Counted from the stretch's first letter, positions 22,245 to 33,001 are shown. The stretch: 64,000 nucleotides of DNA from Aplectana chamaeleonis (GCA_029168955.1 JAPDOI010001715.1:1-64000), one strand, 5' to 3'. The notes: generated by a model from the letters alone, not told the origin. Program-made: numbers and translations.

Positions 22245-22650
22245 AATGAGTTCAAGAGTCAAGAAAAGGAGTGTGGCCGGTGGTGGTGACGTAAGAGAGT
22301 CAGGTTCGTGGAATGGTCGCCTATATCTCGCTTTTTGGAGTACTTGAGATCTCGCACGCTTGGCATCGTGTCATGCAAGGTGAGGGATCCTCTACACAGT
22401 TACGTGAAGATCTCAAAAATCGTATCCTGAAGGTGTACCTGTGTCTTTAAAGTACACCCTCAGATATAAAATTTCATAGTGATTTTCATTTGGATTGTGC
22501 AGTATACCCCTCCTGTATAATACGTGCCAAGTGCGAGTTCTCAATTCTTCCAAATAGGCGAGATATAAGCGACCACCATGGACCCGACCCAGCTCATTTC
22601 ACTACCACGGGCCCACACCTTTTCCTGATTTTCAAACTCAGTATGGCTAA
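22245..22650. mobile_element. Inverted-repeat element, arms about 140 bp
   Basis: The left arm 22245-22385 matches inverted 22500-22650. Shared parts are GAGTTCAAGAGTC/GAGTTTGAAAATC, AGGAAAAGGNGTG, GGTCGCNTATATCTCGC, TTTGGA, TTGAGA and CTCGCACNCTTGGCA. The spacer holds a small GTGTACCTG..AAAGTACACC stem. A good-looking splice donor at 22290 lies within the left arm, so an exon call there was dropped. Confidence 0.7.
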
Positions 22651-22704
22651 GAAAAGAAGATGAATAGATTTCAGCCAACGTCGTTCTTTCCACTCCCTTG
22701 CCAG

Positions 22705-22902
22705 GTCTGTCTCTCCTTATTGTGGTTCGCTGTCGTGCAACTTCTACTGCAAATGAAACGAAATACAGGCCTGGGTGCTTTCATCCACCTAAATTTTCAC
22801 ATTCGGAAATGTAGAAATTTTCGAAGAGCCATAAGCCCGGTTGTGTGGGCCGTTGAGCGATTTCAGAGCTACCATTGTCTTCAGCTGGTAATTTTCTCCA
22901 AG
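22705..22902 (+). CDS. Weak candidate exon; strand ambiguous
   Basis: Acceptor CACTCCCTTGCCAG and a very good donor (TCCAAG|GTAAGCAT) bound a 198-nt phase-0 frame of 66 codons. It reads VCLSLLWFAVVQLLLQMKRN at its start and FQSYHCLQLVIFSK at its end. On the opposite strand, acceptor TTTTCATTTCAG (23018-23008) opens a frame beginning GEMRGKKKDSLRKFLRDAAE that runs through the same DNA. The charged - strand peptide is at least as protein-like, so only one of the two, or neither, is real. Confidence 0.25.
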
Positions 22903-23011
22903 GTAAGCATAAGATTTGAAAAAAATAAATCCTTGTGTGTCCTGCGCCTCAGCAGCATCTCTGAGAAATTTCCGGAGACTATCCTTCTTTTTCCCGCGCA
23001 TTTCACCCTGA

Positions 23012-23940
23012 AATGAAAACTCGACGATTGAGATAACAACCCCATCAAAATTTTCACCAAAATTAGTAGATGTTGGTATTCGTGTTAACGCCGGTTGGAT
23101 TATTGGGAGCACGGAGGCCGGATCTCGGTAAGTTGAGGGTTCGCCGGGCAGATCTCACGGGATAAAGCACTCGTCTTATCGAGATTAACCAATTACAGCT
23201 CAAGTCGAATCGCAGGTGTGTTGATGCTTGTCTGTTGGATCGAGAGCCATCTCAGAAATGACGTACCTGATCGCGGTTCGCGCTCCTTCCTTTAGCATTT
23301 TGGGACTTGTTGGGAGTTTTTTCTGAGATTATACTGTTCAAGAATACATTGTCGCCGACCATTGTTTGCTGTCGGCTCCAGGATTCAGCCAGAGAGAAGG
23401 CTCCATAACAAGTCTGGGGGCAATGACTATAGGTTGAACGTGGTTTAGACCGTAATGCGCCCGCGATGCGACCGACGAGTTTAGCTTGATGTTAGTGATA
23501 CTGATATATGGGGGAGGGAAAGGTGTTACCCGCTGCAACAATCTGCAAATCCTTGTCTTGAGTTGCTGTGATCCGAGCGACAAATTACCGGGGTCTGACA
23601 GTCCGAAAAAATTTGTATGGAGCTGCCCTCGATCCGACCATCAGGTCCTCTGCTTACTGTGTTCCGCACGTCATGCTGCTGCGATCAGCTCAGGAGAAGA
23701 CATTATCGCCATCTGTTTTGTCGGCTATTTCCAGATCTTCTCTTGAGGGGCTTTTGGGACTTTGTTTTTTTTTGACTGTGACTTCTTTCTGGATTTGACA
23801 GTCTTGACAATGCAGATTTCGAAAAAAAAGCGGTCTGACATTATTCCAGGTCTCAGCCATTTCGGCCGTTACCGGTCGCCATCCCTATCTCACCTGATTT
23901 TTTATGGTTTGGATGCCCTTTTCATATTTTATTTTCGCAG
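23012..23940 (+). other. Presumed intronic sequence
   Basis: All three forward frames are open over parts of 23580-23760, but no splice pair selects one. The stretch ends in a strong acceptor, TTTTATTTTCGCAG, at 23940. Confidence 0.3.
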
Positions 23941-24098
23941 CCACGACAAACGCTGCATTCTTGAGCTACGATGCTTGAGACCAGTGTATTTAGAATACCT
24001 AGAAATTATGTGGAAGTTGAGAACTTTGGCTTCCTTGCAGACGAGAATGCCGGGAAAATGCGACCGGCAGTGGATCACCGAACAGAAGCTTGACAACC
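23941..24098 (+). CDS. Candidate exon split by a transposon
   Basis: After the acceptor TTTTATTTTCGCAG and one leftover base, the frame reads HDKRCILELRCLRPVYLEYL then EIMWKLRTLASLQTRMPGKC and DRQWITEQKLDN. Leu/Ile/Val spacing and charge suggest a helical or coiled-coil segment. At 24099 it runs into the terminus of a 1225-bp inverted-repeat element. After the element, sequence at 25324-25347 continues in frame (CGG TTG GCG CAC CCA GTA..) to a strong donor GCGCT|GTAAGTACC. The insertion thus appears to disrupt a former single exon. Confidence 0.5.
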
Positions 24099-25323
24099 GG
24101 GGATGTGCGTAATAGAAATTTTGTAATTCGTTGTTAGTCGTTAGTCGTTCAACCGGTCCAAAACCCTCGTTAGTACGTTAGTCGTTAAAAATCTAGGAAA
24201 CGCAGAAAACAAGCCCAGATAAGGTGAAAACAGTCCATATGAATAGAAAAAGGAAGGCATGAAAAGAGATATATGTTTTTTCAGAACATTCGCAGATGGT
24301 CGTTGAAGACATATAAAATCATTCTCGTTGTGCTAAAGAACCTAGTTCAAACTGCAAAGCCTTAATATACATAAGTGAAAATATAGAAGCACGCAAAGCC
24401 TAGTACTCGAGTATGTGTTAACATCGATTTTTGTCTTTTTTGGTGAAAAAGAACAATATGGGAAACCTGAGAAAATCTTGAACTCTTTTTTGATTTTTCA
24501 ATGCAAAATTTTGCTATTCTGCGCTGCTGATGATATATGAAATCTCACTCGGATGGTGACAGCACGGAGATGCTCGGTGCTCGACTTTGGCACTAATTCG
24601 TTCTTTGCTCCAGGGTCACTTGATCCGAGCGCGCTTTCTGAGTGGTTTGAGCTTGTTCCCTTAATGTGGGAAAAAGTCCAAGAAGAAAAGTAGCACCCAA
24701 GTTAAAAATTTCACACACTTGAGAGGTCCCAGCATTCTCTCTTATAGAAACCCCATATCTCGAATTTATGACTGAAAATCGAAAGACGGCACCCTTTACA
24801 ATCCAATCATCAGATACAGGTGCCAGTGTCATTGGAGCGCTGTAGCCTGCAGGCACCGCTCTATGTTATCACCTCTGATAGTGCCAGGTGTAAAAAAGCT
24901 CCCGCTGGAGCCGGCAATGTTTCATGACTGGTCTCGCGAGCTCTGCTATAGAGTCGTGCTCACGACCGACGTGAAGTCGCAGAAGCGCTGCTCCGGACCA
25001 ATGTTGAGTTGATGTCAAAATGGGGGAGAGTGGGGGTTTCAGAACTGCGAAGCAGTGTCAGTAGAAATAATAAATACTGAAGCTGCCATGATATTTTACG
25101 TACCCATTCTACCCAGAACAACCAACAGTAAAATATGGATCAATCGTGGTGTGAGACTTGGAGTTTGGATTTGATTTGGAAGACTATTGACTTTCTAACG
25201 AATTTTGGGATTGCTTACGAAAATGTTTCAAAATTCTCGTTAGTCGTTAATCGTTAATCGTAACGCCGAAGCCCGTTAGCCGTTGAATTCGTTAGTCGTT
25301 GAGTCGTAATTACGCGCATCCCT
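24099..25323. mobile_element. GGGATGTGCGTAAT-terminus element, copy A
   Basis: The left end is GGGGATGTGCGTAATAG; the right end, inverted, is AGGGATGCGCGTAATTACG. Just inside both ends lie runs of TTAGTCGTTAGTCGTT. The interior matches the element at 29408-30352 in reverse orientation (GTCTTCAACGACCAT, GAAGCGCTGCTCCGGACCA, GACGTGAAGTCGCAGAAGCG). It has no coding frame. The target duplication is not clean here. Other copies have 8-10 bp duplications, which would fit hAT- or Mutator-type MITEs. Confidence 0.75.
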
Positions 25324-25383
25324 GGTTGGCGCACCCAGTAAAGCGCTGTAAGTACCGCCCTGGCAGCAATTATGATCGAGACC

Positions 25384-27754
25384 AGGGGTGTGCGTTAATA
25401 AAATTTGTTTTTCGCTAAGCGTTAATCGTTAATTTTCGGAAAAAATCCGCGTTTACCCGTTAATGCGTTAACACGTTAATTTTCGATTTCAGTTAAAAAT
25501 TTACAAAAACTACTCGTGGACCACAGCGAAAATTGAAAAATTATCAAGAATTGCCAAAGAAAAGAAATAATATGTAGGCCTTCCAAATAACGTCAGCGAA
25601 ACGTCGTAGAAAGTGGGTGAGGCTTGTTTAGATGTCGTGGCGAGGACTTTCGCCGGAAAGAGCGTAGGCCTTCAGATGAAGAGGCTTCAGATGACGTCGT
25701 AAAAGCGCAGGAAGTCATGGTAAGTGGACTCTGGTTGTTCAAGCGAGACTACTATTTCGATTATCACAGCGCGAAGCGGTGCGGGCTTTTTCATCAGAAC
25801 CTCGCACTTATCACTGGTTATATTTCACCGAGGTTCACTCGCTTTCCCGATGCTGGTGATAATCGGAGCATCCACAGGTCTTTAGGGCCTCGCCAGAAGT
25901 CTAGATAGGGCGTCAGCGGAAACGTCGTGGAAGAGAGGGTGGGCATTCCTTCGCAGATGACGTCATCAAGACGTTGCGAAAAATGGTTAGCGCGCTTCGC
26001 GGGGGCGATGCGCCTCGTCGAAGAAAGTCAGTAGTTTTATGTAGAAGCGTTCGGCGCGTGGTAGAAACTGCGCGTAGCGCTCCATGTGAGGAGTGGGCCG
26101 CTATCGCCCGGAATGTGAGGCGTGCGCCGCGTTAAATTGGGATAAACACTTATTGCGGAGCATGCACTGCATCCTAGAAAATGGTCAGAGGCACAGTCCA
26201 AGCTGGGAACTAAAGCTGGAATTTCGGCCACATGGTGTAATCCTAGACTCACCCTAGATAACACCTGGCAACGGTGCGATCCTCTCAATTCCTCCGAATA
26301 AGCTGAGATATGGGAGGGGAGAAGCCACCCTGGGGCGCGCCAGGGGAAGCCACTTTGGCACGCCCTTTTACGATCTCTTCCCGTCTCTTTCAACAAATGG
26401 CGATATGAGCTGACTACTTTCGATCAAGAGCCCCGTTCTTCCCTTCATTCTCCAGCCTCTCTATCCATTCAGGTCGGCCTCCGCAGACATCGGTTGCCAT
26501 CGACAAAAAGTTCACAAGCCTCGGATCACTTTTGTCCCATCACACTTTCGCACCTCATTTTTGAGAGAGGACCTAACTCCGTTCCTAAGGGGGGTCTGGT
26601 ACGATTCCAGAGATGTACCATTAAGATCAGCGTGGGACTGCTGTTGATTCAGGCAGAGAAACAGAAAAAAACCATTCACCAGGGATTTGGAATATGCCTT
26701 CAAACGGGATGCTAGTGGAAAGTGGATAGGACTCTCCAGAAGGGGGTGTCCTGGAACGTCTTGGCAAGTGGTGTGCCTACACTGTCTGACATGCACGTAG
26801 AGATGATTATGTCCCTAACACGGGCTGAAAAACTACAAATCCTACGGCATTTGAGGTTTTTTCGGATTATTGGTTTTCTATGTTGATATTTATTCCCTTT
26901 TTTTCGGTTTAGTCTATGGTGCAGCACACCAAATTTGTACATTTCCTCATCAAATGAGAAGCGGTCGGCAAGAAGATCGAAGTTTGCATAAATTCTCAAG
27001 TAACACATTCGCCATCTGGTTGAGCGGGGGCGGTTGTGCTGCAATGAGTTTTCATGTACATTGATTTCCGACCAACCGCTTCCCATTGATAAGTAGATGC
27101 AGCAACTTTTGATGGACTTCATTATATGTCTTCTAATGCGTGTTCAAATACGCGGCAGGCCAGTCTTTTTGTCTATGCAGAGAATATAGTGCAAGATGAG
27201 AAGAAAATCTGCGTCGACCGTTTGCTATGCAAAACACCATACGAAGAATTGCGCAGAAGAACGGTTTTTACTGTATAATCACGCGCACATTCGATACAGT
27301 GATGTTATGCTCCAAAGTATCACCAACCCGGCCTTCAATCCCGCTCCCACTACCCTCGTTTGGTACCTTACTCGACAGCAGAGGGGTAGATTAGACCTCA
27401 CATTCTTTTTTGGGAACACCAATTCGAATTCCTCGATGTTGAGAAGAAGTAATCTGTAAAAATCGATTAACAGTGGAATGAGGTGAAACATTGAGGTCAG
27501 TGATATAATCCACAACAAGCTGAAAATTGACCGCAGTACCGCCAGACCCGAAGACGACGTGCACGGCTCCAGTTTATAAATTCCCCATCGGAGAAGATGA
27601 ATCGGTGCTGTAATTCCACCGCAATTTACGAACCCAAATTAACGTGATTTAAGGAATTTTCCGTTAAGCGTTAATCGTTAATTTTCCCAAAAAACCGCAT
27701 TAGCTTAACCCGTTAATGCGCTAACACGATAACGTTATAACGCACACTAGCCCT
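25384..27754. mobile_element. GTGTGCGTTA-terminus element, copy C, 2.4 kb
   Basis: GATCGAGACC occurs exactly at 25374-25383 and 27755-27764. The ends are AGGGGTGTGCGTTAATAAAA and, inverted, AGGGCTAGTGTGCGTTATAA, each followed by AGCGTTAATCGTTAATTTTC. The interior is a mosaic. GCGTCAGCGAAACGTCGT-type direct repeats occur at 25592 and 25908. A segment at 26400-26650 is related to the TTAA-type element at 1100-1429. The 136-residue (-) and 87-residue (+) ORFs near 27 kb have no recognised domain. Confidence 0.75.
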
Positions 27755-27796
27755 GATCGAGACCATTTTCACCGCTGGTGTTTGGCGCGTTTTTAC

Positions 27797-28050
<254 letters not shown>

Positions 28051-28105
28051 CCAGTTTCAAGCAGGGATCCATTGCGATGTGGACACTTTGTTGCGTTCAT
28101 ATCCA

Positions 28106-28207
28106 CATTGAAGTCGCGTGCCAGCTTCAGCAGTTACTTTATGCTGCGAAACCTTCCGCAATACAAAGTAATTGGAGCAGAAGTTGGAAGCGACTTTCAA
28201 TGTGATG
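28106..28207. repeat. Hairpin element, 50-bp arms
   Basis: CCACATTGAAGTCGCGTGCC and following bases match the inverse complement of GGAAGCGACTTTCAATGTG at the far side. The arms meet near 28155 with almost no loop (GCAGTTACTTTATGCTGCG against CGCAATACAAAGTAATTGGAGC). Confidence 0.75.
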
Positions 28208-28289
28208 CTATTTAAACGCGGCAAGTAATGGCGATAAAAAGTCGCATGAAAAGGCGTTAAAGCTTTCATTTCCTTCGTAGATGCAGATG

Positions 28290-28620
28290 CGTCCGCTGTA
28301 GGTCACTGTTATACTTCATGACGGGCTTGACGCGGTAATAGCGTAACTTTGCTATGTCACTGTCACTGAGACCCAGTCGTGGCTGTCGTTCCAGGGCCAA
28401 AGGAATATCCAGCACGACATTGGATTGGGTACGGTCGCCGTCGCTACTGCCCGTCGCGGTGCACGAGGGACTGCTACGGACAATACAGGAGCGACCGATT
28501 TTCGAACAGGCTGGTTTCACACTTCCAGGCGTATTATCCCGCTTCGACCGAGCGATCGCGACAAGTGCTAAAAATTGCGTGTGCGACAACGTTTTCCTGC
28601 AGGATATGCATGGACCTGTA
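28290..28620. repeat. Dispersed repeat shared with 42.3 kb
   Basis: TTATACTTCATGACGGGCTTG and the next 130 bp align in the same orientation with 42319-42430, sharing GGCTTGTCGCGGT-type blocks, CACTGTCACTGAGRCC and CCAGTCGTGGCTGTC. The ORFs of 101 and 126 residues on the two strands lie in this GC-rich repeat and are not supported as genes. Confidence 0.5.
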
Positions 28621-28633
28621 TTAAATGATTTAA

Positions 28634-29127
28634 GGGCAGTGTTCACGATAGTAAATTAATTTTGTGTCTTACCGTCTATCTTGAAAACGGCCCTATGCTG
28701 ATTCCAATGATGTCTCTGAAATCCTACAGGACGCTACAGGAACCGGAGTTATGGTCCCTCAAAAGGTGGAAGCTAAGGAAAGATGGTGGACAGGTTGTCC
28801 GGGGCTTGTAACTTCCGTCTTTTCGCAGCCGATTTATGCGAGCTGACCTGAGTAAAGAAGAGAGGTTGAGAATGAAGGGAAGAACGGTGCTAATGATTGG
28901 AAATCAGAAGGCAATTCCACGATATCGAGCATTCATTTGTTCACGTCGGTGGGCGTGTGTTTGCGCTTTAGAGGTTTGCCTTGCGCTCGAAGTGGCAACT
29001 TCGGGCTCTTTAGGGAGCTTTCCTGGCTTGTTTTCATGCGTTCTTTCGACGTCAACGTTACGAGGTGTGCCCTCCACTACCCATTCCTAGTGGAAGCTGA
29101 TACGCATTTTTATCGTGAACACTGCCT
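28634..29127. mobile_element. TTAA-type element, intact 494-bp copy
   Basis: TTAA lies on both sides (28630-28633 and 29128-29131). The ends are GGGCAGTGTTCACGATAG and, inverted, AGGCAGTGTTCACGATAAA. Its first 330 bp match the truncated copy at 1100-1429. It carries no transposase. The exact TTAA duplication supports a piggyBac-type mechanism. Confidence 0.8.
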
Positions 29128-29131
29128 TTAA

Positions 29132-29399
29132 TAACTCTTGAGGTAAGGGTAAATGTTTCTCCGTACCTCATGCCCGAATCCTGCAATGCTCTATACATTT
29201 CTCATCTTTAAAGTACTCTGAGAGTGTTGGCCAAGAAATAGCTGACCAGGTTCCCCAGCGGCTCAACGTGGGCTACTTCCGGTTGTGCGCGAAGAATCCT
29301 TGATAAAGCCGAGCGATTAACCGAAAAATAACTAGAATAATCTAGGCGCGGCCGGCACCGACGCACGCGACGCTGCCGTCGCCGGCTGTCAAGCCGCCG
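29132..29399. other. No gene; GC-rich stretch at its end
   Basis: 29345-29405 is a CCGCCGCCGG-rich run resembling parts of the 44.5-45.2 kb region (GCCGCCGCCGGATCA is shared with 44591-44605). It may be an older repeat into which the next element inserted. Confidence 0.35.
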
Positions 29400-29407
29400 C
29401 CGGATCA

Positions 29408-30352
29408 GGGATGTGCGTAATTACGACTAACAGATTTAACGACTAACGGGCCTTTTGGGTGTTACGATTAACGACTAACGAAATTAAAATATTTCCGTAA
29501 ATAATCTAGAATTTCGTTAGAAAGTCACTAGTATTTCAAATCTCCCCCATTTTGACATCAACCCAGCATTGGTCCGGAGCAGCGCTTCTGCGACTTCACG
29601 TCGGTCGAGCACGACTCTGCATAAGTAGGCTCGCTGAACCAGTCCAGAAACACTGCCGGCTCCAGCGGGTTTTTTTTTACAAAAGGGCACTACCAGAGGT
29701 GATAACATAGAGCGGTGCTTTCAGTCATAAATTCGAGATATGTGGTTTCTATAAAGAGGTGCTGTGACCTCTCAGTGTGTGTAATTTTCACTTGGAGTGC
29801 TATTTTCTTCAGACTTTTCCCCATTAAGGGGAACAAGCTCCAAACCACGCAAGCGCTTGGATCTGCGACCCTGAGCAAAGAACAATTAGTGCAAAGTCGG
29901 TGCAAATCTCAGTGCTGTCACCATCGGGTAGATTTCATATATCATCATACAGCGCAAGAATAGCAAAATTTTGCATCTGAAAAAAAATCCAAAGAGTTCA
30001 AAGATTTTCTCTCGGTTTCCCATATTGTTCTTTCTCACCAAAAAAAGACAAAAATCGATGAACACATTTTCTCGAGTATTATTAGGCTTTCGTGCCTATT
30101 TTCAATTATGTATGTTAAGGTTTTGCAGTTTAGACTAGGTTCTTTAACAAGGAGTGTTTTATGTCTTCAACGACCATGAATGTTTTGGAAAACATACATC
30201 TCTTCTACCCTTCCTTTTTCTATTCATAAGGACTTTCTGCCTCATTTAGGGCTTGTTTTCAAAATAGATTTTTAAGGAATAACGACTAACAAGGGTTTTG
30301 GCCGGATTAGAATGACTAACCCAATTACAAAATTTCTATTACGCACATCCCT
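29408..30352. mobile_element. GGGATGTGCGTAAT-terminus element, copy B
   Basis: The ends are GGGATGTGCGTAATTACGAC and, inverted, AGGGATGTGCGTAATAGAAA. CCGGATCA stands immediately left (29400-29407) and again at 30356-30363, three bases beyond the right end, a likely 8-bp duplication. The body is the reverse of copy A at 24099-25323, about 280 bp shorter. It is non-autonomous. Confidence 0.75.
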
Positions 30353-30363
30353 GATCCGGATCA

Positions 30364-30925
30364 GCCAGGGGGTTGGGCAGGGCCTTCAAAGAATTGCGCG
30401 CGTTGCTACATATTTCTCGGCTATTGCACGCGGAAACAGGGCGATTCGTGGCTATTTTTTCGGCCAAAACTCAGAAGTAGGAGCGAGGAGGCTTATAGAG
30501 TGCTGGAATTACGGGAGATTTCGAGAAACCTTTACCTCGCCGGGGTGAATCGATCGCGAATACGGGTCCTGGTTTCCACACTGTTCATGGCGTTTTGGCC
30601 AGGCTCCGTCGCGGTCTGCAAACTTTTGGTATAACAATGACCCTACACACTGATTGCAGGAGGCGATGGCTGCCTAATGTTTTACCGTTCAAAGAACTCC
30701 TAGCCATCTCAAGAACACACGCCTCAAAAAGAAAGTGAATTTCTGCACCATTCATCAGATACACAAATATCTCCCAACTTGGTTTGGGGGTTACTAGACA
30801 GATTTTTATGCCTTTGTACTGGAGGTTGATGCAAAAGTTTCCCGTGGGATTTTTCATGACTTTGAATAAAAAACAATTACTTCAAAACAAACGAATTCTC
30901 ACCCAACAACATATTTTTTTTTTTT
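30364..30925. other. No recognised feature
   Basis: No supported gene or repeat lies between copy B and the mariner fragments. A poly-T run is at 30912-30926. Confidence 0.3.
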
Positions 30926-30929
30926 CGTC

Positions 30930-31204
30930 ATTCAAGGATCCTTCGCCACCGATTGGGTGGATCATGAATTCCAGACGCGTAGAACTCTGGCTGTTTTCGA
31001 GTCGAAGTTTTCTTTCGGCCATTCTGACTTGCTTCATCGTTAGTTAACTGTTTTTGATTCAGGACGTGCTGCATCAGGCGGAACAGATGGTAGTCGGAAG
31101 GGGCAAGATCTGTATGCTATATGGAGCCCTGAGGAAGAACTGCCGGCCCAGGTCCAGCAGTTTCTGTCTAGTTATCTGGTAATGCATTGTGGCCGAGCAT
31201 TGTC
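30930..31204 (-). pseudogene. Mariner transposase C-terminal fragment, - strand
   Basis: Reading from 31204 leftward, the DNA encodes DNARP, then KLLDLG in a shifted frame, then LAPSDYHLFRLMQ (rc of 31075-31105). It ends at GIHDPPNRWRRILE near 30945. These are the conserved second and third catalytic blocks and the C-terminus of mariner transposase. It is divergent from the copy at 10.4 kb and contains frameshifts. No N-terminal half or terminal repeat is seen. Confidence 0.75.
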
Positions 31205-31425
31205 ATGAAAGAAGGCGAATAGAAACTTCTGGACCTGGGCTGGGAAGTTTTTCCTCACCCTCCATATAACCCAGATCTTGCACTCTTTCCGCTACCATCT
31301 GTTCTGCTCGATACATCATTTCCTGGATGGGAAAACAGTTCACTATCGATGACGAAGTCAAAATTGCGTTAGAAGAATACTTCAACTCGAAACGGCCAAA
31401 GAGTTTCTCTGCCAACGCGTAGCTA
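31205..31425 (+). pseudogene. Mariner transposase C-terminal fragment, + strand
   Basis: LDLGWEVFPHPPYNPDLA (31229-31282) is followed after a frame change by IDDEVKIALEEYFNSKRPKS (31345-31404). These are the regions around the last catalytic aspartate and the C-terminal helix of mariner. The fragment abuts the - strand fragment head to head at 31204/31205. It is cut at about 31411 by a short inverted-repeat element and its tail resumes at 32061. Confidence 0.8.
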
Positions 31426-32060
31426 GATACCTCCGAGGCCGCGACACGAAACGCGCCCATTCCGTAACTTGAATTTAGGGTTTTAGCTACGATAGCTAAA
31501 ACCCGCATATTCTTGTCGTTCGAACCATTGTTCTCTCTGACGCTAAGCCGTATATTCTCGCTATAATTTTGTGGCGAATCTGCAACTTTCATGACAGCCT
31601 GTGTTAGGTCAATCTCAAACCCGCGTTGGCCGCGGAACGCAGGGATGCGGTTTGAACAGTGTTAACAGTCAGCCACGGATAACTTGACGCGCTCTGTGGA
31701 GTGGTCGTGGAGGGTGACCCCGTGTCGCTCTCTGAAGACACGAGGATAATTTTGGCCGCTGGTATGCGGGCCGTGGGGAAAAACGGCGATGCGCTCGATC
31801 GCAGCGAGGGATAGTCTTTCTAGTGCAGATCAGGACTGGGTGGTCGATCGACCGTGTGCTGCAACGAGAATAAGCGTAGAATGCGGAGTGCTGTAGCGAA
31901 ATTTACGAAGAATATGCGGGCGCTGTAGCTAAAATTTCACCAACTGAGAGCTAAACTTGCCGTAATTTGCGTGTAAATTCTCGCGTAAAAATTAGACTAG
32001 ATGCCTCCGAAACCCTGGGCATCTCTGGTTTCCGTATGAGGCATTTAGCTACGCGTTGGC
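31411..32060. mobile_element. Inverted-repeat element nested in mariner remnant
   Basis: The termini GCCAACGCGTAGCTAGATAC (31411) and, inverted, GCCAACGCGTAGCTAAATGC (32060) are almost identical. Further inverted matches (CCTCCGAGG..) follow. GTAGCTAAAA motifs recur inside. It separates two parts of a + strand mariner coding region and so is younger than that insertion. Its class is unknown, since any target duplication is degraded. Confidence 0.7.
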
Positions 32061-32120
32061 GGAGTACGCGTCGGTAATTCATGATCTGCCCAATCGGTTG
32101 GTGAAGGATCCCTGAATGTA
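32061..32120 (+). pseudogene. Mariner transposase extreme C-terminus
   Basis: The frame reads EYASVIHDLPNR, the last conserved motif of mariner transposase (usually ..IHDLPNRW..). It directly follows the nested element's right terminus and continues the + strand fragment at 31205-31425. Confidence 0.75.
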
Positions 32121-32432
32121 TACATGAAAAATATTTCGTTGGTGATCCTTGCCTGTTTTTGAAATAAATGTTTTTTATTCGAAGTCAGTAGAAAATTTGG
32201 GAAACTTTTGCATCAGCCTAATAATTGTTTCGGAGCTACTGCGTATGTACATTCTCTTTTGAAAAAAAAAACGTGGAGACCCCGCTTTCCTCCATCGAGA
32301 AAAGCTGATTTTCGAGTTCGCGAGGCACGACCTTGTGGTCTTCGCCCCGAAAGGAGCGTCATGTCATCACAGAATGTCCTGTGCGTGCAGAGCTTGGAAG
32401 TACATACCCAATTTTTCCAGGCTAAAGAGCGC
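32121..32432. other. No recognised feature
   Basis: Spacer downstream of the - strand gene's stop codon. A 94-residue + strand ORF (32208-32492) overlaps that gene antisense and is not supported. Confidence 0.3.
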
Positions 32433-32625
32433 CTAGCCTTCTGTGCAATTCGAGGTTATATCTGGCAAAATGTGATCATCATGACCATCTGAGGTCAGGA
32501 AACGAAAGGCGTCCAAGCTGGTCAGGTGGATGCGTTCACTTCTGCTATATACACCATGCAAACCAGATTTAGGAGCATCTTCTGAAGCCACCACGCGATC
32601 GTTCGGTAGCAAGTGGACCCGAAAC
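32433..32625 (-). CDS. Terminal exon of a small - strand gene
   Basis: Read from 32625 leftward, acceptor GTTGTGGTGTGTAG is followed by one base and the frame FRVHLLPNDRVVASEDAPKS, then GLHGVYSRSERIHLTSLDAF, ending DITSNCTEG and a TAG stop. The leftover base completes a proline codon with the two bases that end the upstream exon (32834-32730), so the two exons join in phase. The intron is 104 bp with a GTAAGC donor. The composition is clearly protein-like. The family is not identified. An NRKTIKIEHLK segment just upstream faintly recalls the third helix of histone-fold proteins, but this is weak. Confidence 0.6.
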
Positions 32626-32729
32626 CTACACACCACAACGATGGATGTTGGATAGCGATGATGGTGAGTAGAGGAACGATGTGACGTCAAGTCTCAGGAA
32701 ATTTCTTCATTTGTCGTTTGGATGCTTAC

Positions 32730-32834
32730 GGTTTGCGTCTCGCGAGCTCCAAAATTTTCAGGTGTTCAATTTTTATAGTCTTCCGATTCACTTTTCTTAC
32801 GATTTTGGCAGCAGAGCTTTTCACTGTTTGGAAC
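32730..32834 (-). CDS. Penultimate exon of the small - strand gene
   Basis: After acceptor CCTTGGCTAG and one base the frame reads FQTVKSSAAKIVRKVNRKTI then KIEHLKILELARRK, ending CAAACC|GTAAGC, a strong donor. It is very basic and helical in character. It joins 32625-32433 as ..ARRK-P-FRVHLL... Further upstream exons on this strand are not certain. A 61-residue frame (33006-32821, MASAQSFRAYLMRVRYNITL..) overlaps and could hold an earlier exon in another phase. The gene would lie inside an intron of the putative + strand gene. Confidence 0.6.
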
Positions 32835-33001
32835 CTAGCCAAGGCTTTTGGGGGAAATGGGCAGGGCGCCAAGCAACCGCAGCAAAGTCCGCAAGAGCAA
32901 ATGAACGCGTGATGGAATCCGCCTGCAGAATGATTCCTCCTGCACGTAGTGTAATATTGTATCGGACCCGCATCAGGTATGCGCGGAAACTTTGGGCGCT
33001 G

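Noticed and set aside
22185..22290. Exon between a good acceptor (CTTCACTTGCAG) and donor (GGTGAC|GTAAGA)
   Set aside because: Its 3' half is the left arm of the inverted-repeat element at 22245-22650, so the donor is probably part of the repeat.
28266..28659. ORFs of 126 (-) and 101 (+) residues
   Set aside because: They lie in a GC-rich dispersed repeat that recurs inside a LINE at 42.3 kb; open frames on both strands reflect composition.
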